This document shows positions 47,909-58,377 of a DNA stretch of 64,000 bases, one piece after another. The translations under genes and the position numbers were made by a program. Numbering within the stretch: the first letter of the stretch is position 1; every line of letters starts with the position of its first letter. This stretch comes from Sapria himalayana (lineage: Eukaryota; Streptophyta; Magnoliopsida; Malpighiales; Rafflesiaceae): assembly GCA_029783825.1 (NCBI GenBank), contig JAREIK010000801.1, forward strand, positions 8,531,571 through 8,595,570, read 5' to 3'. The notes under the pieces are model-generated. The model was not told the origin of the DNA. It saw only the letters and a program-made list of their open reading frames with translations, and searched no databases.

Positions 47909-48330
47909 AAGAATTTCCTTAGTAATTGAAAGATCCTAGAAGTTTCATCATTCTTTGTGTGATCAGATTAACATACCTTAAATAAGATGCAATGTAATTT
48001 GGGAGCAAATATAAATTTGATGTCGTTCATTGTGAAGGTGAACTTGAGTGAAGTTATTTTTACCGCCTTATCTTGTTAAATAGCAGGTAAATCACTAACA
48101 CATTCAAAGGGTATTATTGAAGATAACCTAGTTAAGATTATAAAGTATTTATTTCATATAAATTTTGTGGTATTGGACATTGAAGAAGACATGGATACAC
48201 CTTTTATTATAGAAAGATCATTCTTGGCTAATGAACAAGCATTGATTGATGTGAAGAATGATGAGCTAATTGTTAGAGTGGATGTCGATCAAATAAAATT
48301 CAATTTGTACAAAATCATGAAATTTTTAGG
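47909..48330 (+). pseudogene. Gypsy aspartic protease pseudogene
   Basis: Translation gives LKDPRSF (family LKDPGSF), then CNLGANINLMSF, GIIEDNLVKI, FVVLDIEEDMDTPFI, RSFLANEQALIDVKNDEL and VRVDVDQIKFNLYK. The family active site is DLGASINLMP; here the aspartate is asparagine, so the enzyme would be dead even without the stops. The conserved start of the protease block is only a few bases from the LTR edge, so gag and the primer site have been deleted. Confidence 0.85.
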
Positions 48331-48780
48331 TGAAGACAAAGTCAGCTGTTTGAGGATTGATAGTCTAATTTTTCAACCGATGAGTTGTTTTATGATTTAT
48401 GAAACAAGACATCATTGTTTACTAGGAAATTATATTGTGAGCACATGGGTCCTTATCCAAAAGAGTGTAAATTTTGAAGAAGGTGACTAGCCTAATGCTA
48501 TTTTTAAAGTTGTGACATTCACCAATCACAATGATATCATTTTTAAATACACGACATTCATCACTAGTGACGGTGCCACCCCTCGAAACCTTTACATTAC
48601 AAGTCATGAAGATACTATTTTAGTTGTGACATCATTTTTTAAGTTGTAACATAAATGCTATATATGATTTTTTAGAAGATAATTCTAGATGAATTGTTAT
48701 TTAAATAAATGTTATATCATCTCAAGTATGCTTTCTTAGGAGATAGTGGAACCAATCGATAATTATTTTAATTGTCTTGA
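48331..48780 (+). other. Protease-RT linker remnant
   Basis: No conserved block. Contains the LTR-style motifs GTTGTGACATT and CACGACATTCATCAC at 48,508-48,640, so a piece of the short-repeat spacer appears to have been inserted or copied here. Confidence 0.4.
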
Positions 48781-49464
48781 CTAAAAAAATGAAGCAAAGA
48801 GTACTAGAGATGTTAAAACAATATATGATTGTATATGCATGATCAATCAATGACATAAAGGGAATCTTTCCTTCAATTTGTATGCATAAATTTTTACGGA
48901 GGATGGTGTTGAGCATGTAGTAGAACATCAAAGAAGGATGAACTCTTTGATGAATGAGGTAGTGGGGAATGAAATATTAAAATGATTGAATGTTGATTTT
49001 ATTTACGTCATATCTGTTAGCTCATGAGCTAGTCTTATTCATGTCGTGCCAAAGAAATGAGAATTAACAAATTTTGAAGAATGTAAAAGATGCATTTATT
49101 TCAACTTGTATAGTAATAGGGTGGAAAGTGTGCATAGACTATCAAAAGCTCAATACGATGTACTAAAAGATTATTTTTCTCTCCCATTTATTAATTAGAT
49201 TTTGGATAGACTATCATGACTTGTCTACTATTGTTTTTTTGGTGGCTATGTTGGGTATAATTAAATCATGATAACTCTTGAAGATCAAGAGAATTACTTT
49301 TATGCATTTCTATGAAAGCTTTGCTTTTAGAAAAATGTTTTTAACTTATATAATACTCTAACTATTTTTTTAACTTATATGATGATTGTCTTTGTGGATT
49401 TGATTGAAGACATAATGAAAGTTTTCATCGATGACTTCTTGGTATTTAGGAAATTTTTTGAAAA
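48780..49464 (+). pseudogene. Gypsy reverse transcriptase pseudogene (N-terminal part)
   Basis: Blocks in order: NDIKGIFPSICMHKFL, HVVPKK, YFSLPFIN, ILDRLS, YYCFFGGYVGYN, ITLEDQEN, then VFIDDFLVF containing the catalytic [YF].DD box, then FFEN. These follow the plant gypsy pattern DIKGISPSICMH, PKKGG, FPLPFIDQ.LERL, YSGYNQI and F.EVFMDDFSVFG. It is cut at about 49,464 by the nested copia fragment. Stops and frameshifts throughout. Confidence 0.88.
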
Positions 49465-49960
49465 TTATTTTTTGTTGTTTGTTGATGATTGCACTCGGAT
49501 GATGTGAGTGTATTTCTTGAAATACTAGGCAGAAGCCTTAGATTATTTTAAGAAAATTTTAACCCTAACAGAGAGATAATCTGGTTTAAGTATGAAAATA
49601 CTTAAAACAAATAGAGGTGATGAATTTCTCTCATAGAAATTTAATAATTTCTATGAATAAAGAGGAATTCAGAGACACCTATTCACATCTTACTCACCAT
49701 ACCCGAATAACATTGTGGAGAGGAGAAATTGGGGTGTGATGAAAATGTCCAAAATTTTCTTAAATGAAAAACAAATGTCAAAATATTATTAGGCAGATGC
49801 TGTAAATACAGTAGTTTATTTACTCAATAGATGCTCCACTAAGATATTGCATAATCTCAATCCATTACATGCTTGGATTGGGCGGAAATCTAATGTAAAA
49901 TATCTAAAAATATCAGGAGTGTTTAATACTTTCACATACCAAAATCTATTAGAATAAAAT
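49465..49960 (+). pseudogene. Copia integrase pseudogene
   Basis: Blocks: FVDDCTRMM then VYFLKY and ALDYFKKILTLTER; KILKTNRGDEF (family LRSDRGGEF, with the second catalytic aspartate replaced by asparagine); FTSYSPYPNNIVERRNW (catalytic glutamate kept); ADAVNTVVYLLNRCSTK; and LHAWIGRKSNVKYLKISGVF. The HHCC zinc-binding start is absent because of the truncation. Several stops. Confidence 0.88.
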
Positions 49961-50259
49961 TAGATTCCAATAGTTTAAAATATATTCTAGTTAAATACAG
50001 TCTACAATCGAAGGGTTATAAACTGTATTCACCAGAAACAAAAATATTTATGAGAGAATATAAAATTTTGGCATGCAAAATACCGGCATAAAAGCTAAAA
50101 TTTAGAATATGCAACAAGTGACAGCACAGAAAGTAAGCCAAAATATATTTCGAATTCTCTTTTTGAGTTAGAGTCAGACATAGAACATGATAAGATTGTT
50201 ACTCCTCTAAAGTATAGTCTTTAGATGAAAATATCAATGATGTAACTACTCTTCAATTG

Positions 50260-51070
50260 AGCCCCTTAATTATGAAGAGATAGTAAAATACTAAGTATGA
50301 GTTGATGCTATGAAGACAAAAATATATGTCATAGAAAAAAACTACACTTGGACATTAGTAGATTTATCACAAAATAAACATAATGATTATCTAAGATTAA
50401 GAATCAACTGAAAACTAGTCAATCCTTATATAAAGTCAGATTAGTGGCCAAAGATTATTCTCAAAAAGTTGGCACAGATTATTTCAAAATATGTGCTTCT
50501 GTAGCAATATTAGAAACCATGAGATTCTTAATAGTCTTAGCTGGGTAGAAAGGTTGGACTCTATTCCAATAGATATAAATTTTACTTTCTTGAATGATAA
50601 TCTCAAGGAAGATATTTATGTAAAACAATCCTTTGAGTTTGTAAAACAAGTGGCTGAGTATTGTGTTTATAAATTAAATATCTCTTTATGGGTTGAAACA
50701 AGCTTCTCATGTTTGGAATCAATAAATAAACTCATATTTATTGAATCAATGATTCAAATGAAGTATGAGTTAGTTAATACTTTATATTAAAAAGGTGAAA
50801 AATTTTGGAATATTAATTGTGTTAATCTATTTAGATGACATAATCTTTACAAGTAATAAATTAAAATTGGTAGAAGTTTTTAGACATGACATGCAAAATA
50901 AATATGAAATGTCAGATCTATATTTTCTGAACCACTTCATGGGACTTGAATTCTTTAAAGACTCAAGTGGTTTATCAGTATGCCAAATAAGATATATTCA
51001 GTCAATATTGAAAAATTATGGCATGAATGATTGTAAATTAGTTTCAACACCACTAGTTGTAAATTAAAAA
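50260..51070 (+). pseudogene. Copia reverse transcriptase pseudogene
   Basis: Recognisable pieces are GQRLFSKSWHRLFQ (family VAKGYSQKEGIDY), INFTFLNDNLKEDIYVKQSF, VYKLNISLW, LIYLDDIIFTSN (catalytic YLDD, aspartates intact) and MSDLYFLNHFMGLEF. Two long frames (50,491-50,790 and 50,795-51,067) are separated by a stop and a frameshift. Confidence 0.9.
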
Positions 51071-51780
51071 ATAATTTTTATCCAAGACAGAATAATTGAT
51101 TATAAATCATACATATGTTTAATTGGTAGTCTGTTGTATGCATCTGTCACATGACCTAATATAGTGTATGCAGTACATCTTTTGACTAGATTTATGCATG
51201 CACCTAATTATATACATCTTAGTGTTGTTAAACGAGTCTTAAGGTATCTCAAAGTGACTTTAGACTTAGGACTAAAGTATTCTAGAACTACACTCACGAA
51301 AATATTGGTTATTGCGATAGTGACTGGTGGGATGTCCAAAAGATTATTGAAGTATTTCTGGATACATATTTACTATAGGAATTGTGGTTGTTTCTTGGTC
51401 ATCAAAGAAATAATCCTCAGTTGCACTATTTATTATTAAAGCTGAATATATTTCTATTTTAGTAGCAATATCACATGTTTTATGGATGAGGAAGTTGTTG
51501 ACTGATCTGGATGAATCTTTAAAAGACCCAAATGATATATTATGTGACAATCAGTTCATTATATCCATAGCTAGTGATGTTGTAATGCATATCATAATAA
51601 AATAAATATTGCTTAAATATCATTTTATTAAAGAAGTAATTGAAACTAATGAGATAAAGTTGATCTTTTACAGAAACGAAGAACAATAGGTAGATATCTT
51701 TAGTAAGTCACTGCCCAAAGAAAAATTGGTGTACTTAAGAGAAAAATTAGGACTTGAACAAATAATATCAAATGAGGGAG
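51071..51780 (+). pseudogene. Copia RNase H pseudogene and polypurine tract
   Basis: Blocks: IGSLLYASVT followed by a stop, NIVYAVHLLTRFMHAP, VVKRVLRYLKVTLDLGL, then a broken TDSDW-equivalent near 51,310, SSKKXX-type VIKEIILSCT, and downstream IFSKSLPKEKLVYLREKLGL. A purine run GAGGGAGA (51,774-51,781) follows, the usual primer for plus-strand synthesis next to the 3' LTR. Confidence 0.85.
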
Positions 51781-51781
51781 A

Positions 51782-52149
51782 TGTTGATATTGGGCATCGG
51801 CCATACGGTTTGATGAATTTGGACTCACTTTACTTATGACCACAATATGCATACAATGGACTCTAAATAATCAGGTCACTGCTCATTCAATAAATAGAAG
51901 CACGTTGAGTTTATATATTTAATAAAGTTGCTTTTGACTATACTGTTTGTTTTTTCATAATATATAAGCAATTTTTTATTGGATATTTTCATCACATGAA
52001 TATTATTTTTAATATTTTGTTGTTTCTATGTTTGCTCTTTCTCTCTCTCCCTCAAAATCTCCTTCATCTTCTTTTTGTGATTTTCTCTTTTTCATAAAAA
52101 CTCTACTGTGATCCTTGTTGTATCAAGAAATATTGATTCTAATATAACA
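51782..52149 (+). mobile_element. Copia 3' LTR (368 bp)
   Basis: Begins TGTTGATATTGGGCATCGG just after the polypurine tract and ends TAATATAACA. It includes an AATAAA signal near 51,890 and a TATATAA near 51,959-51,966, and a CTCTCTCTCTCCCTC stretch typical of the copia R-U5 part. No 5' partner remains. Confidence 0.75.
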
Positions 52150-52730
52150 GAATTCTATCAGAGATTCATTAAAAATTTCTGGGAAATTACAAAATCATTC
52201 CCTAATTCATTTGAAAAAGATATAGTTTTTCTTTTTGGTAAAAATTATATGGAGTTGTTAAATGAAATCATAGAAAAACTTATTTTTCTACCAATCATGA
52301 TTGTGCCAAATTGGAATTGGTCATTTGAAATAATGTTTTGCATGTGATTATGCCTTTGGAGCTGTATTGATGCAGAGTCATGATGAGATTTTAAGGTCAT
52401 CTATTGTGCAAATAAAAATCTGAATGAAGCTTAGGAGAATTACACAATTTCTGAAAACGAAATGGTAGCAATCATCTTTTTCAAAGATAAATTGACAGCA
52501 TGCATCATTGGAACGAAAGTGATTATCTACATTGATCATGCGATCATTATATATCTAATAATAAATAATGAAGCAGAACCAAAGCTGATATAATGACTTT
52601 TATTGCTATAGGAGTTTGATATTGAGATCAAAGATAATAAAGGAAGTGAACATGTGATAGATAACCATTTATCTTGTATGGAAGTGAGAATACAGTTGAG
52701 TATTTCATTGAAATTTAGAAAATTTTTTTA
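52150..52730 (+). pseudogene. Gypsy RNase H pseudogene
   Basis: Gypsy coding resumes with FYQRFIKNF (family FYRRFIKDFS) followed by FEKDIVFLFG, PIMIVPNWNWSFEIM, NKNLNEA, ENEMVAIIFF, ACIIGTKVIIYIDHA and EFDIEIKDNKGSEHVIDNHL. These are the RT-end and RNase H blocks of plant gypsy elements (W..PFE.MCDAS, TEKELLAIV, G.KV.V.TDH, EFD.EI.DKKG.EN.VADHLSR). The DAS active-site segment is degraded. Confidence 0.9.
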
Positions 52731-52829
52731 GATGAGTATCTAATGGTTGTCATGACATAGTTGCCTTGGTATGTAAATTTTATAAACTATCCAAAATGCA
52801 ATGTGTTACCTTTAGTGCTTAGTCTCAAC

Positions 52830-53995
52830 AATGAATGAAATTCTTTCATGATGTGAGATCCCATCATTGGGATGACCATGACCTATTACTATTCGGGAGA
52901 TGTGCTGATCAAGTGGTGAGACCTTGTGTGCCACAAGAAGAGTGTAGAGATTATGTTTAAATGTCAATCTTCACCATATGGAGGATTTTTTTGAGGAAAC
53001 AAGATGGCTTAGAAAATATTGTAGCCTGATTTTTTGTAGCCGTTATTATTTAAAGATTGCCAAAAAGTTTTCTAGTAGTGTGATTAATGTCATAGTCACC
53101 AACAAATGCAAAAGAAATGAAATGTCCTTAAAAATATCATGTAGGTTAAGATTTTTGATTTATGAGGCATCAATTTCATGAGATCATTCTCTCCTTCTGA
53201 TTAGCTTGTATATTCTGTTGGTAGTGGAGTAAATGTAAGAATGGGTAGAGGCCATATTTACTCAGAAAAATAGTGTCAAAACGATGACAAAGTTTGTCCA
53301 CAAGAAAATTCTGTCATGCTTTGTAGCTCCTCATTGTATTCTACTTTCCTAACAAAGTGTTTATTTCATTTCTTAGAAAATATGGTTTGAAGCATGTAAA
53401 AGTTTTTTTTATATCATGCACATTCTAATTGGCAAGCAGAGATTTCAAATTGGGAGATCAAAAATATCTTTAAAAAAGTGAATATTTCTAAGAAGGGTTA
53501 ATCTCAATGGCTAGATGAAGCATTATGGGCGTATTGGATTGCCTTCAAAACATCATTACGTATGTTATCTTACTAATATTTGAAAAAGTTTGTCACTTGT
53601 TAGTTGAGCTAAAATTTTGTTCATGATTGGCAGTTAAATATTTCATATGTGATTTCAAGGATGCGATTGAAAGACAACTGGTTCAATTGAGACTGGAAGA
53701 GCTAATGAATGATTTTTATGAAATGCCAAAATCTACAAAGTTAGAATGAATAAATGACATAATAAAAACTTATTTTAAGAAAAGCATTCAAAGAAGAGGA
53801 TTGAGTGTTGATTTTTAATTCTAGACTTAAGTTTTTCTAAACAAACTAAGATATCGATGTTCAGGACCAATCACTTCAATTATTCCTTATGGTGTCTTTT
53901 ATTTAATATCAAATAATGGAAGAGAGTTGAATGCTAATGGGCAAAGACTTAAGCACTGCAATGGAGACCAAATTGAAAGAAGCCTATATTTTTGA
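52830..53995 (+). pseudogene. Gypsy integrase pseudogene
   Basis: Blocks in order: YGGFF..NKMA.KIL (family GGHF.G.KTA.KIL), CD.CHSHQQMQKK, EMSLKISC-like and INFMRSFSPS (family IDFMGPFP), WQAEISNWEIKNI (family GQ.EVSNREIK), LDEALWAYWIAFKTSLRM, then an NAKIYKVRMNK block and a C-terminal NNGRELN...KDLSTA segment. The zinc-finger HHCC and the DDE core are partly lost, and stops are frequent. Confidence 0.88.
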
Positions 53996-54478
53996 AGTTT
54001 ATTAATTATTAAAAAGTAGCTTGTACGAACTAATGACAATAAACTTAGTGCTCCTTAGGATTGCATTGATTCACAGTTAAAAAAAAAGAAAATATAAGGA
54101 AAGAGAATAAGAGAGGTCGTCTCATTTCATGGTCCCGACAACGCCTGTGGTTGTGATGTCACTTTAGCTAGACATCTTCTAGACAATGCTGTCACATCAA
54201 TTTATTGCGTCTCGACATTAATTATTGATCATGACATTCATTCTTAGCCGCAACTTAATTACTTCGTCATGATATTTTTATTAATCATGATATTATATCT
54301 TTGGTTGTGACAATTATTTTGTCACAGAATTATTTCTCAGCTATGACATTATCTTTCATTCATGACAATATTTATTTCATATTATTCTTTTTTAATTGCA
54401 ATGTTATCTCTTAGTTCTACTTGCATTCTAAACTAGATTTGTCACAATATTATCTTTAGTTCTACTTGCATTCTAAAC
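53996..54478 (+). other. Post-integrase spacer with 19-bp motif
   Basis: Between 54,225 and 54,420, repeated units such as TTGATCATGACATTCATTC, TTAGCCGCAACTTAATTAC and TTTGGTTGTGACAATTATT match the array in the LTR. No coding sequence. Confidence 0.65.
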
Positions 54479-54488
54479 TAGATTTGTC
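54411..54488. repeat. 44-bp tandem duplication crossing a hAT 5' junction
   Basis: A 34-bp string starting TTAGTTCTACTTGCATTCTA and ending CTAGATTTGTCA occurs at 54,411-54,444 and 54,455-54,488. It includes the hAT target site TTCTAAAC and the first 10 bases of the element's terminus, so the first copy is a displaced piece of junction. Confidence 0.9.
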
Positions 54489-55440
54489 AAATGGGCCGGC
54501 CCGGCCCGAGGCATGGCACGGTAAGGGCTCATACCCGTGCTAGGCCTGTTCACGGCATGGCTCGTGCAGTGCCATGCCGAGGCCAATTGGGCTTTGTGCC
54601 GGGCCATGCATGGCCCAATATTGAGGACAGTGGGCTTGGTTACTCTGCACGAGGCGAGAATGGCCTCAAGTCCTCGATGGATCAGAAAATTTTGTCGGGG
54701 CGTCAGGCCCCAAATTAGACCTATAGTTTTTTTGACTTGAGTTTGAGTCCACCCTCCTCTACAGTAAAATAAAAAAAATTTTGAATGTAAGCTATTTGAT
54801 TTTGCCTCAAATGGCTATGGGGCAGAATCCGATGGCCCAGATGATTCTGCCCTAAATTAATCATTAAAAATTGAAAAATAATCAAAAAAAACTTTTTAAA
54901 AAAAATATTTTATTAATCTATAAAACTCCTCTCTCTAAGATTTATGTTTTTTAAAAACATAAATCTCTCAGTTCTTATTCTCTCTCCTAAATTTCTCTCT
55001 TGGGAATTAGGATTTTGGCTCTACTTTTTGAGACTCGCAACTCGTGCTCGGTTTTGATTTGCATTTGGACTTTGAATTTGTGGTGCATGTACTTTATGCT
55101 GTTATGAGTATTTCATATTTTTTTTTAATTAGTTAATTTTTAAATGTTAACTTAATTTTAAAATTTAACTAGTCTTTCACTCTCTCTCTACTTTACTTTC
55201 TAGTCTAAAAAAATTACAACTTGTAATTTAAATAACGAAAATAAAATTAATTTAAATTTTTTTAAAAAAAATTTACGCAAAAGTCTTAGCTGCCAAAATG
55301 TTATGTTTTTCTAGTATACTCGATCCAAATATTTAAAAAATAAAAAACTAGGACTTCATATGTTTAGACTATAATATAATAAAATAAAAAAATAGTAGGA
55401 GTATCGATAAAGAATCAATATAGTATAAATATTGTAAGAA

Positions 55441-57130
55441 AATTAAGTTAGAGTTCGTGTGAGACTGTGCACCTTGAGAGACATGCTGAATTATATACAA
55501 AAAGATATTGTGCATTAGATCCTAGTCAAATCCTACTCAATGGTGGATTTTTTGAGACTGGATTCATTTCAGTTTCAAAGTTTATCCTCTTCATATATCA
55601 TAGTGAGTTAGGAAGGGAGGGCATGACTAAATTGATCACTATGATAGGTCTTTTAATTAGATTTTTTGAGGATCCAAGGGTAGTCAGTATCATGCAGATA
55701 TTTTTTCAGCTTGCATATCATAGGATTCTAAGGTCCACATCTAGGAACGACATACTAAAATATTATATGTTAAAAAAATAAATAATAATTAATATATTTA
55801 TGGATTATAGCGGAGAGATGTTCATGACATCCGATATTTAGACTAGTCATGATGATACATGTTGTGCATGCTTCACCTCCCATTATGTAGATTTAAAATC
55901 GACTATAAATAAAAAATTTTAGGATTCTCTGAGATTCTCTGAGAATATAAAATTTAAAATAAAATTTTTAGTATCATATTTGATAACGTATCTAATAATG
56001 GAGTAGAAATTAATATGTTTGTTAGGAATATTAGAGATAAACCATTAAAAAAGATTTTTCATGTTAGATGCATTTGTCATGTGATTAACTCAATTATACA
56101 AGCGGAGATGAAAATGTGTTCATTTATTTTAGAAAATATATATAACTTACTAAAATACATTCGCATGCCTCGCATACAATATGAGTTCTGTAGTCTCTGT
56201 CTGTCGGTAAATCTTAAGAAGAAAAAATTCCAATCAGATATGAGACACCATTAGAATTATACTTACCTAATATTGGAGTCGTGTGTTAGATATGAATACG
56301 TGATATCCGACTATACCAAAAGTAAGAATGATGAACTTATTATAATTGATACTGATTGAGCTACAAGAATTTTATTTATGAAATAACTGAAGATTTTTTA
56401 TGATACGATGAATATGTGTTCGTTGATATATATTTCAACGACTTGCATTACACTCATGTGCTTATGTAATATTAGTAGAATATTTAGGAAGTATCAAGCT
56501 GACCCGACACTTAGCCATATGATTGTAGAGATGAAAATCAAGTACTTAAAATATTGGTTCATCATTTCATCTCTTTATTATCTGACTATTTGCATGAACT
56601 CTAGGATTAAGGTAGAAGTGGTAGATAATATTTTGACTTTCATTTCCTTATGCATGAACCTGGAAGTCCCATCTGAAGGGTTTATTCACAAAAAGTTGAC
56701 TGAGTTTTTCACATACTATGATACTAGGTATGGTGGTAGTAGCAGTGAAACGCTGAGTATAGATATGGATATCATATGTAGAGATGATAACTTTTACATT
56801 CACTTAGCGAGGAAAAAACAACATGGTGGATAACAGGAGTGAGTTGTTTCAGTACTTAGATACTTATTACTACTCAATCATATCATATTAAGATATTAAG
56901 AATCTTGATATATTATAGTGGTTAAAATCATATGAGTCCACTTTTCCCGTGCTTTCTAAGATGACACGGGATATACTGACTTCTCTGGTATTGAGTTTAA
57001 CATTAGAGTTTGTTTTTTGTGTTGTAGTGAATGTGATTATGGATAAGAAATTGATATTATGTCCAGATATTATTGAGGCTTTAGTATGCACGAATGATTG
57101 AGAGGATTCGAGCTTAGACATCTAGGATTG
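55441..57130 (+). pseudogene. hAT transposase pseudogene
   Basis: Recognisable blocks: a BED-finger end HLERHAE (55,470); SELGREGMTKLIT and YHRILRSTSRNDI; TSHDDTCCACFTSHYV near 55,840-55,900; FDNVSNNG and FHVRCICHVINSIIQ (56,055-56,100, family H.RCAAHI.NLIVQ); PTLSHMIVEMKIKYLKYW (56,497); and the C-terminal dimerisation domain ILWW followed by ESTFPVLSKMTRDILTSLVL and ALVCTND (56,905-57,100). The last is the hATC hallmark WW......P.LS..ARD.L..P. At least eight stops or frameshifts separate the pieces, and the usual serine-rich SERVFS-type stretch is changed. It would not give an active enzyme. Confidence 0.92.
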
Positions 57131-57714
57131 TGCTGGGACTACAATAAAAGTAGATGAGTTAATTGCTGATGATTTATATGATAGTGATTTTGATATTGAG
57201 GATAATAATGATATGACGATGAATAATTGATGATGATGCTACTTGATGCATGACGGTTGATGATTTCTAGATTGCGACACTTATGTTTGATTTTAATTTT
57301 TGATTTCGATGCACTCAAAAGTTATTTACGTTGTATTTATCATTTTGTCTGGGTTGACATTGTTATTCGTGTTTCATACTTGCTGTGTTTATTTAATTTT
57401 TGGTTGTGAATGATACTTGAAAGTTGAAACTTGAATATTTATTTTTTTTATTTTTATTTTGTATTCGATTTAAAATTTTGTTCATATTTGAATTTTAATA
57501 TTTTATTAATTTATATCTAAATTTTAATTCTAGTTACTAAAAAGTAAAAATAATTAATTATAAAATTTATTTTAAGTATTAAAAATTTACAAATAAAAAA
57601 TTTTTAAACATAAATTAAATAATTATTAAATAAAAAAAATAACATAATAATAAAAATAATTATTAAATTTTAAAAATAAGCCTGTACGTGCCTGACCCAG
57701 CACGATGTCTTAAC
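57131..57714 (+). other. hAT 3' untranslated region
   Basis: AT-rich sequence between transposase and the right subterminal region; 57,420-57,680 is nearly pure A/T. No features. Confidence 0.6.
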
Positions 57715-58198
57715 TAGAGGTGTCAACCCGGCAGGCTCGGCACAATTAAGCCGTGCCTGGGCCGGCACAACACAGGAATTTCTCATGCCCATGTCGTGCT
57801 ATTCCACGACATCAATCATGCCATGCTGTGTTGAGGCTAACCGTGTCTCGTGCCATGCCTGGCTCGGCACGGTACCGTGGCTGGTTAACACGGTACCTCA
57901 GCACGAGCCAAAAAATCCTAATTTTTTTAAAACTTAGGGTTTCGGCAGTGCTGTGGCGCAGCGACGTGGCGATGCATGCCGAAACACTATTTTTTTTAAA
58001 ATTAGGGGTTCGGTTGCGCGGCGGCATTACGATGCCTCCTGAAATCCTAATTTTTTTAAAAATAAGGGGTTCGGCCGGAGCGGGCCGAACCCGATTGATT
58101 CGTGCTGCAGGCCCGTGCCGGGCTGAACTCCACAGAACCGTGCTGGGCTGGCTAAAAATGGGCCGGCATGGACCAACACGTCTCATTTGACACATCTA
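57715..58198. mobile_element. Non-autonomous hAT element 5, nested (484 bp)
   Basis: Left terminus TAGAGGTGTCAACCCGG; right terminus CATTTGACACATCTA. Flanks GTCTTAAC and GTCTTAAT agree at seven of eight. Inside, three copies of an approximately 60-bp unit CCTAATTTTTTTAAAA with GGGTTCGGC or GGGTTTCGGC occur at 57,915-58,080. Its insertion splits the right subterminal region of the larger hAT, so it is younger than that element. Long frames on both strands (145 and 127 codons) are GC-rich low-complexity and unsupported. Confidence 0.93.
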
Positions 58199-58377
58199 GT
58201 CTTAATCGGCCAGGCCTATGGGCCGTGCTGGGCCTAACATGAAGAAACCATGCCAGGCCAGACACGACACGATTATTTTACCATGCCGTGCTTGACTCGG
58301 CATGGTAACATGGTTGGGCAGTTTAAAACCGGGCTAGGCCGGCCCCACCCGACCCATTTGAAACCTTTATTCTAAAC

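Larger units (their letters stand above)
49465..52149 (+). mobile_element. Nested copia element, 5'-truncated
   Basis: Starts in the middle of integrase (YFLLFVDDCTRMM) directly after gypsy RT codons and ends with a 3' LTR whose last bases (ATATAACA) abut resumed gypsy sequence GAATTCTATCAGAG. Its own 5' LTR, gag and protease are gone, and about 50 codons of gypsy RT are also missing, so a deletion crossed the left junction after insertion. Confidence 0.85.
54479..58369 (+). mobile_element. Full-length hAT-Ac element (3,891 bp)
   Basis: Termini TAGATTTGTCAAATGGG and, in reverse complement, TAAAGGTTTCAAATGGGTC. A perfect 8-bp duplication TTCTAAAC lies at 54,471-54,478 and 58,370-58,377. The subterminal regions are GC-rich with GGCCGGCCCGGCCC and GGCACGG blocks. 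The interior encodes a decayed transposase in the right order. It sits in the post-integrase spacer of the gypsy element and itself hosts a 484-bp hAT derivative near its right end. Confidence 0.95.

Noticed and set aside
57753..58195. 145-codon plus and 127-codon minus frames
   Set aside because: Lie entirely within a 484-bp non-autonomous hAT element with clear termini and target duplication.
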